Shown one piece after another: positions 1 through 8,131 of a DNA stretch of 64,000 bases (the stretch's first letter is position 1; each line of letters opens with the position of its first letter). Source of the stretch: JAJPKK01 sp963824905 (GTDB lineage Bacteria > Pseudomonadota > Alphaproteobacteria > Rhizobiales > Xanthobacteraceae); contig CAWGRH010000011.1 of the NCBI GenBank assembly GCA_963824905.1, positions 186,001 through 250,000 on the forward strand, in the 5' to 3' direction. A model generated the notes under the pieces. It was not told where the DNA came from, made no database searches, and was given only the letters and a program-made list of their open reading frames with translations. Both the position numbers and the translations under genes were made by a program.

Positions 1-42
1 CGCGGCGGCGGAGTAGGCATTCCCCGACCTTGGCGTAAGCGC

Positions 43-144
43 GTGGGATGCGTTGAGCCTTGCGAAACCCATCATCTCTCCGCAAACGCCGTCGACGGCT
101 GCGCCGCAAGGTGATGGGTTTCGCTAGGGCTCAACCCATCCTAC
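43..144. repeat. Palindromic intergenic repeat, family A, copy 1
   Basis: An imperfect inverted repeat of about 100 bp. Its right arm carries GGCTCAACCCATCCTAC and its left arm a slightly degenerate complement (GTGGGATGCGTTGAGCC). Inner arms read GCGAAACCCATC and GATGGGTTTCGC. It is one of five copies in the window. No coding sequence or terminator T-tract is associated. The rest of positions 1-374 shows no gene I can support. Confidence 0.85.
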
Positions 145-374
145 CAGGTGCCGCGGCGGGGCTTCGGCGGCGAACCACCGAATCAGCTCATTGTGTTTAC
201 CCGGCGATGATCGCTAAACTGTGCGTGAATGTTTCGCTACGCTTTGATGATCGATGACGTCCGTGCTCGGTTAGCAGGATAAGTGCAAATTCGCACGCGA
301 TCGCCCTGAAGGGCGACGATCTGGTTTCTTCGTCGGCTTAAAGGCCGATCGGCGATCCTGAACGGGAGGAGATC

Positions 375-1268
375 ATGAACCTGAAGCGCCCGGGTTACCT
401 CTCATTGCTGGTGTTGACGGCAGCGGCGGCGACGCCCGCCTGGGCGCAGACGGCGACCACCGCTCCCCTCCCCGATTTCGCCGGCATCTGGTGGCATCCC
501 TCGCTTCCCGGCCTCGAGCCGCTGGCGTCGGGTCCGACCTCGCTGACGAACCGATCGCGGCGCAACGGCGTAAGCAATTACGATCAGCTCGTCGGCGACT
601 TCACCAATCCGATCTTGAAGCCGCAGACGGCGGAGATCGTAAAAAAGTTCGGCGAACAGTCGCAAAACGGAATCACGTTTCCAAGTCCCGCCAACCAGTG
701 CTGGCCCGAACCGGTCCCCTATATCTACAAGAATTTCGCCATGCAGATTTTTCAGCGGCCGGACCGGATCACGATCATTTACGAGCAGGATCACGAAGTC
801 CGTCATATCCGGCTGAACGAGCCTCATCCCGCGGAGGTGAAACCTTCGTGGTACGGAGATTCCGTCGCTCATTACGAAGGGGACACCTTGGTGATCGACA
901 CGGTCGGAACCAAGGCCAACCGGCCGTTTGCCATGATCGACCTGTACGGCACGCCATACACGGAGAAAATGCACGTGATCGAACGCTATCGGCTCCTTCC
1001 CTACGAGGACGCGAAGGAGGGATTGGACAGGGACACCAAAGAGAATCAGCATCCTCCCGTCGGCATCGACCGCGGCTACAGGGGCAAGTATCTGCAGCTT
1101 TATTTCACCGTGGAAGATGATGGCGTCTTCACGACGCCGTGGTCGGCGACCGTCACCTACGGACGCGGGTCAAGCGACTGGCCCGAAATCGTCTGCGCCG
1201 AAAACATTCACGAATACTACAACAACAAAGAATCGGACGTCCCGCGCGCGGACAAGCCGGACTTCTGA
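375..1268 (+). CDS. Secreted protein of unknown function (paralogue family 1 of 3)
   Basis: This 297-aa protein has a Sec signal peptide with a hydrophobic core and an AWAQ-T type cleavage site near residue 25. GGGAGGAG lies just upstream of the ATG. The mature part starts with an FAGIWW motif, has a central GDTLVIDTVG stretch and ends near a VCAENIHEYY motif. Two other proteins here (33785-34639 and 58062-58901) share these landmarks: a tryptophan-rich start, a GDGxYDxLEVET-like strand and a late Cys-Glu-Asn segment. I therefore treat them as one secreted family. The function is unknown. Palindromic repeats of family A lie on both sides of the gene. Confidence 0.8.
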   Translation: MNLKRPGYLSLLVLTAAAATPAWAQTATTAPLPDFAGIWWHPSLPGLEPLASGPTSLTNRSRRNGVSNYDQLVGDFTNPILKPQTAEIVKKFGEQSQNGITFPSPANQCWPEPVPYIYKNFAMQIFQRPDRITIIYEQDHEVRHIRLNEPHPAEVKPSWYGDSVAHYEGDTLVIDTVGTKANRPFAMIDLYGTPYTEKMHVIERYRLLPYEDAKEGLDRDTKENQHPPVGIDRGYRGKYLQLYFTVEDDGVFTTPWSATVTYGRGSSDWPEIVCAENIHEYYNNKESDVPRADKPDF

Positions 1269-1298
1269 ACGGCGCGGCTGCGACGTGGACGGCCGGGC

Positions 1299-1401
1299 GT
1301 AGGATGGGTTGAGCCCTCGCGAAACCCATCGCCTCGCGCACCGACATACGGCGGCGTTTGGGGAGAGATGATGGGTTTCGCAAGGGCTCAACCCATCCTA
1401 C
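1299..1401. repeat. Palindromic intergenic repeat, family A, copy 2
   Basis: GTAGGATGGGTTGAGCCC at the left is the inverted complement of GGGCTCAACCCATCCTAC at the right, with inner arms CGCGAAACCCATC and GATGGGTTTCGC. The element ends 20 bp from the stop of the small minus-strand gene at 1421. With copy 1 it brackets the secreted-protein gene at 375-1268. Confidence 0.9.
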
Positions 1402-1420
1402 CAGATGCTTTCACCGCGAT

Positions 1421-1744
1421 TCAATTCGGCTTCGCCGACCCGGCGCCCGGAAAGGCGGAGATCGGGCTGTTCGGTGCGTTGGAGATCGCGGCGAGGATTC
1501 CATTGAGCGAGTTGATGAGCTCGACCGCCGCCGCCGGCGAAAGGGCCAGACGTCCGGTGACGTAGACGGGCGGCGGCTGATCCTGTCCCGGCATGGTATC
1601 GAGGCGCTCCGGCACGACCCGGGAGCATCCGAGGAGGACGCTGATCGCACCTCCATCGAAGGAGCAGCCGATCGTCTTGTTGACGTAGACCTCGCTCACG
1701 TCGGGATTGTCGACAACTCGGGGCTTCTGTGGGCTGTCGGGCAT
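1421..1744 (-). CDS. Small DUF3467-like protein
   Basis: A 107-aa protein whose ATG at 1744 is preceded by GGAG at good spacing. A longer in-frame start exists, but its extra residues look non-coding. The sequence contains SEVYVNKTIGCSFDGGAIS, then VYVTGRLALSPAAAVELINSL. This resembles the two-part pattern of DUF3467 proteins: an N-terminal strand segment, then a helix that follows a Ser-Pro. No signal peptide or membrane segment is visible. It is divergent from the Bug receptor gene at 1914 and could share its control region. The family assignment is by pattern only. Confidence 0.6.
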   Translation of the reverse strand: MPDSPQKPRVVDNPDVSEVYVNKTIGCSFDGGAISVLLGCSRVVPERLDTMPGQDQPPPVYVTGRLALSPAAAVELINSLNGILAAISNAPNSPISAFPGAGSAKPN

Positions 1745-1913
1745 CGGGCACTCCGTGCGTTGTCGCGAGATGATAGGGTCGGGAGGCGCCGGCGCAATGC
1801 CTTGCCGAAGGAGCTTCACAAGCGCTCGTCCTGGCTTCCGCAGACATCGAAAATCGGTATAGCTTCCGGCCTGATCCGAGACATTTCATCACCAAAGCTC
1901 ATCGGGACATATC

Positions 1914-2891
1914 ATGAAGCTTCCCCGCCGCCGCTTTCTGCATCTGGCAGCGGGCGCCGCCGCATCGCCGGTGGTGCTGCGCAGGGCGCACGCGCAATCC
2001 TATCCGGCGAAGCCGGTGCACCTGCTCGTCGGGTTTGCTCCCGGCGGCGGCAACGACATCGCCGCGCGCTTGATCGGTCACTGGTTGTCGGAGCGATTGG
2101 GCCAGCAATTCATCGTCGAGAACCGGCCGGGCGCCGGCAGCAACATCGCCACCGAAGCGGTCGTCCGTGCCGCTCCGGACGGGTACACGCTGCTTCTGGT
2201 CGCCGTCGCCAACGCGACCAATGCAACGCTCTACGACAAGCTCAATTTCAACTTCATTCGCGACATCGCGCCGGTCGCCGGGCTCCTGCGCGTGCCAAAT
2301 CTCGTGGAGGTGCACCCTTCAGTTCCCGCCCGGACGCTTCCCGAATTCATCGCCTATGCCAAGGCCAATCCGGGCAAGGTCAACATGGGGTCGGGCGGCA
2401 GCGGCGGCCCGGTTCATATGACCGGCGAGCTGTTCAACATGATGGCCGGCCTCAAGATGCAGCATGTTCCGTATCGCGGAGAGGCGCCGGCGCTCAACGA
2501 TCTGATCGGCGGACAGGTCGACGTGGTGTTCGGCAGCGTGCCGGCGTCGATTCAATATGTCAGGGCCGGCAAGCTGCGCGCACTTGCGGTGACCACATCG
2601 ACGCGCTCGGAGCTGCTGCCGGACCTGCCGACCGTCGCCGAGTTCGTGCCGGGCTACGAGTCCAGCACGTGGTACGGCATCGGCGCGCCCAAGAGCACGC
2701 CCGCCGAGATCGTCGATCGGTTGAACCTCGAGATCAACGCCGCCCTCGCCGATCCGACGCTGAAGGCAAGGATGGCCGATCTCGGCGGCACGGCGATCGC
2801 AGGCTCTCCGGCGGATTTCAGCGAGCTCATCGCAACGGACACCGAGAAGTGGGGCAAAGTGGTGAGGTTCGCGAGCATCAAGCCGGAGTGA
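1914..2891 (+). CDS. Bug/TctC-family periplasmic solute-binding protein
   Basis: This 325-aa protein has a Tat-like leader (MKLPRRRFLHLAAG) cleaved after AHAQ. It is followed by the typical Bug opening YPAKPVHLLVGFAPGGGNDIAARLIG, the ENRPGAGSNIATEAV segment and the PDGYTLL segment. Members bind small carboxylates, such as tricarboxylates or aromatic acids, in the periplasm. No TctA or TctB membrane subunits lie nearby, which is common for these expanded orphan receptors. A paralogue with the same leader is at 26971-27951. The downstream gene encodes a probably exported class II aldolase, so a shared substrate is possible. The ligand cannot be read from the sequence. Confidence 0.92.
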   Translation: MKLPRRRFLHLAAGAAASPVVLRRAHAQSYPAKPVHLLVGFAPGGGNDIAARLIGHWLSERLGQQFIVENRPGAGSNIATEAVVRAAPDGYTLLLVAVANATNATLYDKLNFNFIRDIAPVAGLLRVPNLVEVHPSVPARTLPEFIAYAKANPGKVNMGSGGSGGPVHMTGELFNMMAGLKMQHVPYRGEAPALNDLIGGQVDVVFGSVPASIQYVRAGKLRALAVTTSTRSELLPDLPTVAEFVPGYESSTWYGIGAPKSTPAEIVDRLNLEINAALADPTLKARMADLGGTAIAGSPADFSELIATDTEKWGKVVRFASIKPE

Positions 2892-3007
2892 TCCGCCTCG
2901 ACGCTCAATGCGTCGCCCCTATCGCAGCCGCGCTGCCGATGGCGGCGAGCGGATCAAATGATATGCTCGATCCGGAAACACGAAAACGAGAATGGGAGAA
3001 CACGCTC

Positions 3008-3790
3008 GTGCGCGGGATCGCGATCTTCTTGCTGACGTTTCTGACGGGCGTTCACTTCGCCTTCGCCCAGGCTCCTGCCTCGGGCGGCCCGGTCGATGCT
3101 CAACTGATCGAGGATCTCGTTGCGGCGAACCGCATCCTCGCCGATCAGGGCGTGCTCGACGCCTACGGCCATGTCAGCATCCGTCATCCCGCCAATCCGA
3201 ACCGCTACCTGGTCTCCCGCGCGATGTCGCCGGCGAATGTGACGGCCGCCGACATCATGGAGTTCGATCTCAATTCCAAGCCGGTCGACCAGCGCGGCCG
3301 CAGCATGTTTCTCGAACGCTTCATCCACGGCGAAATCTACAAGGCACGGCCGGACGTCAATGCGGTGATCCACAGCCATTCGCCCGGCGTCATCCCGTTC
3401 GGCGTCACTACAGTGCCACTGCGTCCGGTGACGCAGACCTCCGCGTTCCTTCATGTCGGCGTCCCCGTGTTCGAAATCCGCGACGCCGGCGGCGCGACCG
3501 ACTTGCTGGTGAGGAACGGCATGCTCGCGAAAGCGCTTGCAGTGACCCTCGGGGATAAGCCGGTCGCGTTGATGCGCGGTCACGGCGATGTCGTCGTCGG
3601 CCCGAACGTGAAGCGCGCGACCATACGGGCCGTCTACACCGAGGTGAACGCGCGCCTCCAGACGATTGCGCTCGGGCTCGGCGGTCCGGTCAACTACGTC
3701 TCACCCGAGGAGGGGGCGCTGCGCGACAAGAACCCGGGCGAGGAGGGTCGCGCCTGGGACGGCTGGAAAGAAAAGGCGACGCGGAAGTAG
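3008..3790 (+). CDS. Class II aldolase/adducin family protein with apparent signal peptide
   Basis: About 260 aa from a GTG at 3008, which has GGGAG nine bases upstream. An ATG at 2963 would add 15 residues. The N-terminus (IAIFLLTFLTGVHFAFAQ-A) looks like a Sec signal peptide with cleavage after AFAQ, which is unusual for this normally cytosolic fold. The catalytic landmarks of zinc class II aldolases are present: YGHVSIR, HSHSPG (two metal histidines) and RGHGDVVVG (third histidine). Such enzymes cleave or epimerise sugar phosphates or decarboxylate hydroxy acids. It lies 116 bp after the Bug receptor on the same strand, probably in one transcript. Confidence 0.85.
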   Translation: MRGIAIFLLTFLTGVHFAFAQAPASGGPVDAQLIEDLVAANRILADQGVLDAYGHVSIRHPANPNRYLVSRAMSPANVTAADIMEFDLNSKPVDQRGRSMFLERFIHGEIYKARPDVNAVIHSHSPGVIPFGVTTVPLRPVTQTSAFLHVGVPVFEIRDAGGATDLLVRNGMLAKALAVTLGDKPVALMRGHGDVVVGPNVKRATIRAVYTEVNARLQTIALGLGGPVNYVSPEEGALRDKNPGEEGRAWDGWKEKATRK

Positions 3791-3828
3791 GCTCGCCGCG
3801 AGCCAGGGGCCTTGACGATGGGGAAAGA

Positions 3829-3859
3829 CTCCGGCCGCAGCAAGGGAAGGCGGCCGGAG
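3829..3859. terminator. Possible factor-assisted terminator hairpin after the aldolase gene
   Basis: CTCCGGCCG and CGGCCGGAG form a perfect 9-bp stem around a 13-nt loop, starting 38 bp after the aldolase stop codon. No T-run follows, so an intrinsic terminator is not proven. Confidence 0.4.
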
Positions 3860-4118
3860 CCCGACGCCGGACGGGGTACGGGGTTCGCACGGCGCCGAAA
3901 TACCAATCGCGGCCGCCGAGGTGAGTTCCAACAAATGCCGACAGAGACGGCCGTGGTCGCTTTTTGCTCATGCAGTCGGAGGTTTCCTCCCTGAGCGCCT
4001 CTCCGGCCGTCTCCGGCGCGAAGCTCTATCCGGACGCCCGGTGAATCGCCAACCGCGCGCGTGCGTCCCATCACCACATCTGCGCGCAAACGCGCACGTC
4101 CTCGCCCCGAAAAGAAAT

Positions 4119-4138
4119 GCCCCGCACCGGTGCGGGGC
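4119..4138. promoter_or_regulatory. Perfect 20-bp palindrome
   Basis: GCCCCGCACC is followed directly by its complement GGTGCGGGGC. It lies between convergent genes, nearest to the 3' end of the polysaccharide deacetylase gene. It could be a bidirectional terminator stem or a protein site; nothing distinguishes the two. Confidence 0.4.
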
Positions 4139-4309
4139 AAGTCAAAGGGAGGAAACGGCATAAGATGGCCGTGAGAGATATGAAAACAGAATAATCGGTC
4201 TGAATACTGTGACAAATATCACTGAACTCGCCTCCCGATTCCGGTGGGGGCGAATCGCCTTGCGGCTCTGTGTCGCGATCATTACGCTGGTGAGTCGCTC
4301 ACGAAAAAA

Positions 4310-5281
4310 TCACTTCACCCCGGCCGCCTTGCGGATGGCGTCGGTGTCGGTGAGCCAGACCATGTTGTCCTCCTTGAATCGCTTGAGGACGCGGCGCATG
4401 GCGGCGGCGCCGTCGGGTGTGCCGACGACGAAGGGATGGATGCCGATGACGACAGTGGTCGCCTCGCGCGTCGGATCGGCGCGCGCCTCCGCGGCGAGCT
4501 CGAGCACGTAGTCGAGCCACAGGGCTTCGATCTCCGTCGGGTTCTTCATGCGGGCGAGTTGCTGGCCCATGTCGACGGTCACCACCGGATAGGGCAGCAG
4601 CACCAGCGATCCATCCGGCGTCTTGAGCCGCTGGATGATGTCGGAGTCCATCTGGTCGAGCGTGTAGGTGATACCTTCGGCGGCGACCGCCTGCGACGTG
4701 TCGCCATTGGCGTAGACGCTCGGACTCGACCAGCCGACGGGACGGACGCCGGTCGCGCCGGCGATCATGTCGAGCGTGCGGCGCACATAGGCTTTCTGCT
4801 CGGCAAGCCCGCGCCCGAGCGGCAGACCCTGGCTGGAGTTGTTCATGCCGTGCGCGACGATCGGCGCGTTCGGCTGGGAGGCGCGAAATTCCTTCCACAC
4901 GGTGGCGTATTTGCCGGGAAACAGCGCGCTCAGCACGATGGTGAGCGGGACGTCCAGCTCCTTGAACAGCCGGCCGACGCGGGGAATGCCCCAGTCGATG
5001 CCGTATTGCCGGAAGGCCTCGTCGACGAGATCAGGATTGCGGCTCACCATGTCCGGCCGGTAGACCGGGCCCTGGCCGAAGCCGAACTCCTCGACGAAGA
5101 AGGCAAAGCTGACGGCGACCTTCTTGCCGCCCGGCCACGCCGCGACGTGGACCGGCTCACGCGGGAAGCCGGTAACGGGATCGGTCGCATCCTGCGCCAC
5201 GCTCGGCGCGGAAAACTGCGCGGCGAGCGCGAACGCGATACCGGCGAGAGTGGCACGCATGATCGAACTCTGAGATCGCAT
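4310..5281 (-). CDS. Exported polysaccharide deacetylase family protein (PuuE-like clade)
   Basis: A 323-aa protein starting at the ATG at 5281, with AGAGGGA upstream. The signal peptide is cleaved after PSVAQ. The body follows the layout of PuuE-like/NodB-fold deacetylases: a GIPRVGRLFKELDVPLTIVLSA segment, then IVAHGMNNSS with the conserved His, a PVGWSSPS segment, and a late HPFVVGTPDGAAAMRRVLKRF. The classical TFDDG metal motif is not seen (AFFVEEFGFG occupies that place), so the chemistry may be hydrolysis of a small amide rather than of a polysaccharide. The gene is last in a minus-strand run, 11 bp after the RidA gene, which suggests a linked role. Confidence 0.8.
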   Translation of the reverse strand: MRSQSSIMRATLAGIAFALAAQFSAPSVAQDATDPVTGFPREPVHVAAWPGGKKVAVSFAFFVEEFGFGQGPVYRPDMVSRNPDLVDEAFRQYGIDWGIPRVGRLFKELDVPLTIVLSALFPGKYATVWKEFRASQPNAPIVAHGMNNSSQGLPLGRGLAEQKAYVRRTLDMIAGATGVRPVGWSSPSVYANGDTSQAVAAEGITYTLDQMDSDIIQRLKTPDGSLVLLPYPVVTVDMGQQLARMKNPTEIEALWLDYVLELAAEARADPTREATTVVIGIHPFVVGTPDGAAAMRRVLKRFKEDNMVWLTDTDAIRKAAGVK

Positions 5282-5292
5282 CGCTGTCCCTC

Positions 5293-5769
5293 TTACTTCT
5301 TCTGCGGCGCGTAGAAGACGGTGTCGACCTCGACGATATCGTCGTCGAACAGGCGCTGGACCTCGACCATCGTGCGCGGCGGATAGGGCGGCTTGCCCCA
5401 CAGCTCCGCCTGCGCCTTGTCGACCATCGGCGCGTAGCGGTGCAGGTCGCTGACGTAGACGGTGACGCGCACGCAATCCTGCAGGCTCGCGCCCTCCGAT
5501 TGGGCGATGTGCCTGATGTTGACGAAGGCCTGGCGAATGCGGGCCTGAGGGTCCGCCACCAATTTGTTGGTGGCGGGATCAACGCCCTGCATGCCGGCAA
5601 CGAAGACGAAGTCGCCGGCACGCGCGCCGAGGCTCCAGGTACCCTCCGCCTTGATGGCGCCGGGAGGATCGAGGGTCCTCACGCCGTTCGGCGACGGCGA
5701 CTGTGCAAGGGCGTGACCTGACGCCAAAACGAGAGTCGTCAGGCAAGCCAGCGCCAACCGCTGCAGCAT
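5293..5769 (-). CDS. Exported RidA/YjgF-family protein
   Basis: A 158-aa protein with a clear signal peptide (LALACLTTLVLASGHALAQ) and GGGAGGAGGG upstream of the ATG. The mature part is a RidA fold: FVFVAGMQG, IRQAFVNIRHIAQSEGAS, VRVTVYVSDL and a C-terminal RTMVEVQRLFDDDIVEVDTVF. The family hydrolyses reactive enamine/imine intermediates. The usual catalytic Arg of true RidA (in CxxR, as in ARCAVEVARLPK) appears here as RTMVEVQRL, so a related imine hydrolase subfamily is likely. Location in the periplasm is inferred from the leader. It is co-oriented and tightly spaced with the deacetylase gene. Confidence 0.87.
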   Translation of the reverse strand: MLQRLALACLTTLVLASGHALAQSPSPNGVRTLDPPGAIKAEGTWSLGARAGDFVFVAGMQGVDPATNKLVADPQARIRQAFVNIRHIAQSEGASLQDCVRVTVYVSDLHRYAPMVDKAQAELWGKPPYPPRTMVEVQRLFDDDIVEVDTVFYAPQKK

Positions 5770-5825
5770 TGAACCCTCCTCCCGAACGAGACGACGTCGC
5801 AGCGGCCGTGATTCGGACTACGGCT

Positions 5826-6930
5826 TCATGGCAGGTCGGCGAGGCTCTTCGGGCCCGGCCCCGGCGTGACCAGCGTCGGCCACTGGTGGGAGCCGAACGG
5901 CACCTGCGGCGGCAGGTTCACCGGGATGCCGCGCTTGCCGTCCTCGTCGATGATCGCCTGGCGCGCGTCGCCCGCCCATCAGCTCGTAGTCCATCAGGTG
6001 GTTGTTGCCGAAGAAGGCGGCGCCCACCGGGCGGTCGGCGATGATGCGGGTCAGCGAATCGAGCATGTCGTCCGGTGTCGTGGTGAAGGAGATCGTCTCG
6101 ATCAGCATCAGCCGATCGTTGATCGCGTCCGGCGGAAAGAACTGGGCGAGCACGCTGAACAGGACGTTGTTCTGGCGGGCGACATAGATCGTGTTGCTCG
6201 CCGCATAGGTCTTGTCCCAGTCGGCACCGAGCATCTGCTTCCAGCCGCCGATCACGTCCATCCAGTGCCCGACCTGGGTCTGCGCCGCCCAGGCGATGTT
6301 CTTTCTCAGGAGCGGCCCCTGCTTCTTGGCGAACTCCGCCAGCGCCTCCGGCGTGATGGCGTCGGCTTTGAGGCGCTCATCCATGAACGCGATGTTGTTC
6401 TGGAGGATGGCGCGACTGTTGGGCTTCCAGTCGGCGCGCAACGCCGTGGCGTCGAGGCCGTCGAGCGCGGACTGCATGCGGTTGCGATAGGCCGACAGCG
6501 AGCCGCGCCAGGCGCGATCGTTCGGGCTGTTGATGTAGGGAACGACGACCTCGGCCAGCGCCATGGTGCTGTGGCCGACGGACTTGAGCAGCTGATAGCT
6601 GATCGGCACCGGCGGCGCGTCGAGCGGCGGCATGCCGGGGCGATAGAGAATGAAGCGCCCGCCGGCGCCCGAGAACAGCCCGAGGATGACCGGGTGCTTG
6701 GCGAGGATGTTCTTGCGGAAGATCTGTCCGGCGTCACCGTAGAGCTCGAACATGGTGGTGTTGAGCTGCAGGACGTCCTTGTTGGCGATATCGCCCGCGG
6801 TCGTCGTCTCGGTGCCGACGATCGTGTTGAAATATTCCGGCACGTCTGCCGCGCCCGCAGGCGAGACTGGCGCCATGGCGAGGGAGAGCAGCACGCCCGC
6901 ACTCCCCATGATCATTGCAACGCTTCGCAT
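5826..6930 (-). pseudogene. Exported protein of unknown function, frameshifted near its C-terminus
   Basis: Starts at the ATG at 6930 with CAGGAGATC upstream, and has a signal peptide cleaved near SPAGAADV. The body is rich in Trp, Asn and hydrophobic helices (for example VILGLFSGAGGRFILYRPG and VGAAFFGNNHLMDYELMGG). I do not recognise the family. Reading breaks at about 5969-5977: after LMGG the frame degenerates. Removing one G restores DARQAIIDEDGKRGIPVNL and a natural end (stop at 5826). This is probably an assembly error rather than a dead gene. It follows the diheme cytochrome gene by 44 bp, so it belongs to the Mo-enzyme operon. Confidence 0.65.
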
Positions 6931-6974
6931 GATGATCTCCTGACACAAAACATCGACGGCCGCGGCACGCGCCG

Positions 6975-7595
6975 TCATGGAACCGGGCATACCGCCCCTG
7001 TCTTCACCCACGCCTCGACGAGTGCGCCCGCCTGCTTCTGCGTGCCGGGCGCCGGCTTGCGGCTGGCCCCAGGCGCCCACGCCCAGCCGACCAAATGATC
7101 CTCGCCGATATGCTCGACGAGCGCTTCTGGCGTCCGGTTGCCGTTGCGCGCGGGGTCTTTGATCTGGGTGCAGATTTCGCCGAGCGTCTTGCCTTCCCAC
7201 CCCATCTCGCGCGGCGCGAGATGCCAGATCGGATTGCCGGGCACGTGCCCGGGCTCGAAGTTCGCCGCCTGATGGCAGATCGGACAGCGCATGGCCGGAA
7301 GGCCGAGCCCATCGGGGCCGCGATCGACCGGCGGCTGATGCAGCCGCCGCGCGGTGTCGCCCTGGCGCGGGCGATCGCCGGAGGGATGGCAGTTGAGGCA
7401 GCGCGGGTGGGTCAGCACCTTGCCCAGTTCGACGAACATGGCCGCAGAGCGCACCGCCGGATCGGCGATGCCGGCGAAGCTCTCCGGCGCGGCGAGCTTG
7501 TCCGCCGCGTCGTCGGATGCGGCGGGAACCGCGAGTGCGCCGAGAGATAACGCCGCGGCGATGGCAAGAGCCACGATCAGTCCGCCCGACCTCAT
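6975..7595 (-). CDS. Diheme c-type cytochrome subunit (isoquinoline 1-oxidoreductase-type cluster)
   Basis: A 206-aa protein with a signal peptide (LIVALAIAAALSLGALAVPA) and GGGAGG upstream of the ATG at 7595. Two c-type haem sites are visible: CLNCH near residue 68 and CPICH near residue 103. Proteins of this size next to Mo-hydroxylases pass electrons from the 2Fe-2S subunit to the respiratory chain in the periplasm. It lies 23 bp after the 2Fe-2S subunit gene. It is most likely the electron acceptor of the Mo enzyme encoded just upstream. Confidence 0.85.
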   Translation of the reverse strand: MRSGGLIVALAIAAALSLGALAVPAASDDAADKLAAPESFAGIADPAVRSAAMFVELGKVLTHPRCLNCHPSGDRPRQGDTARRLHQPPVDRGPDGLGLPAMRCPICHQAANFEPGHVPGNPIWHLAPREMGWEGKTLGEICTQIKDPARNGNRTPEALVEHIGEDHLVGWAWAPGASRKPAPGTQKQAGALVEAWVKTGAVCPVP

Positions 7596-7618
7596 GTCAG
7601 ATGCCTCCCAGCCGCCGC

Positions 7619-8131
7619 TCAAGCGAGATAGCGCTTTGGATCCGCGAGGATCACGTCGCGCACCGCCTCGTGATATTTGACGTAGCCAGTGCAGCGGCAC
7701 AGATGGCCATCGAGCGCCTCGGTGATCGTCTTCTCGAGATCGGCGCGCGGCACCGGCTTCTTCGCGAGGCGCTCGAGCAGTACCTGGCCCTCGTTGACGA
7801 AGCCGGCGGTACAGTAACCGCATTGGAACGAGAAGTGCTCGACGAAGGCCTTCTGCAGAACGGAAAGCTCGCCGTTCTTGGCGTGTCCCTCGATCGTGCG
7901 GATCGACTTGCCGTCGAAGCTCGCCGCCGGAACGACGCAGGTCGGCGTCGTGTAGCTGCCGTCCGGCCCGTCGATGATGACCGCACAGCTCAGGCACTGC
8001 GCAACCCCGCAGCCGAACTTGGTGCCGGTAAGCCCAAGATACTCACGCAGGAAATCGTTCATGGTCAGATCGTCGCGCACCTCGCGCGGGCCGTAGGCGC
8101 GACCGTTGATGGTGACGGTGAGAGCAGTCAC
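7619..8131 (-). CDS. iorA: 2Fe-2S subunit of xanthine dehydrogenase-family Mo-hydroxylase
   Basis: A 170-aa protein starting at a GTG that overlaps the stop of the upstream Mo-subunit gene (GTGA). The plant-type 2Fe-2S domain uses Cys41, 46, 49 and 65 (CGVAQCLSC, then C). The C-terminal helical 2Fe-2S domain has CGYC at 104-107 and CRC at 145-147. It transfers electrons from molybdopterin to the cytochrome subunit. It has no signal peptide of its own; periplasmic location would need co-export with a Tat-signal-bearing partner, as known for related periplasmic aldehyde oxidases. The symbol reflects similarity to IorA-type subunits, not proven substrate. Confidence 0.9.
   Translation of the reverse strand: MTALTVTINGRAYGPREVRDDLTMNDFLREYLGLTGTKFGCGVAQCLSCAVIIDGPDGSYTTPTCVVPAASFDGKSIRTIEGHAKNGELSVLQKAFVEHFSFQCGYCTAGFVNEGQVLLERLAKKPVPRADLEKTITEALDGHLCRCTGYVKYHEAVRDVILADPKRYLA

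Larger units (their letters stand above)
3791..4309. other. Intergenic region with two hairpins
   Basis: A 519-bp gap between convergent genes. It holds a stem-loop at 3829-3859 and a perfect 20-bp palindrome at 4119-4138, both listed separately. Short open frames here have no recognisable product and no ribosome binding site that I trust. Confidence 0.6.

Noticed and set aside
375..1401. Composite transposon formed by family A copies 1 and 2 around a gene
   Set aside because: No transposase or target duplication is visible, and the same repeat occurs singly elsewhere. I kept only the positional observation.
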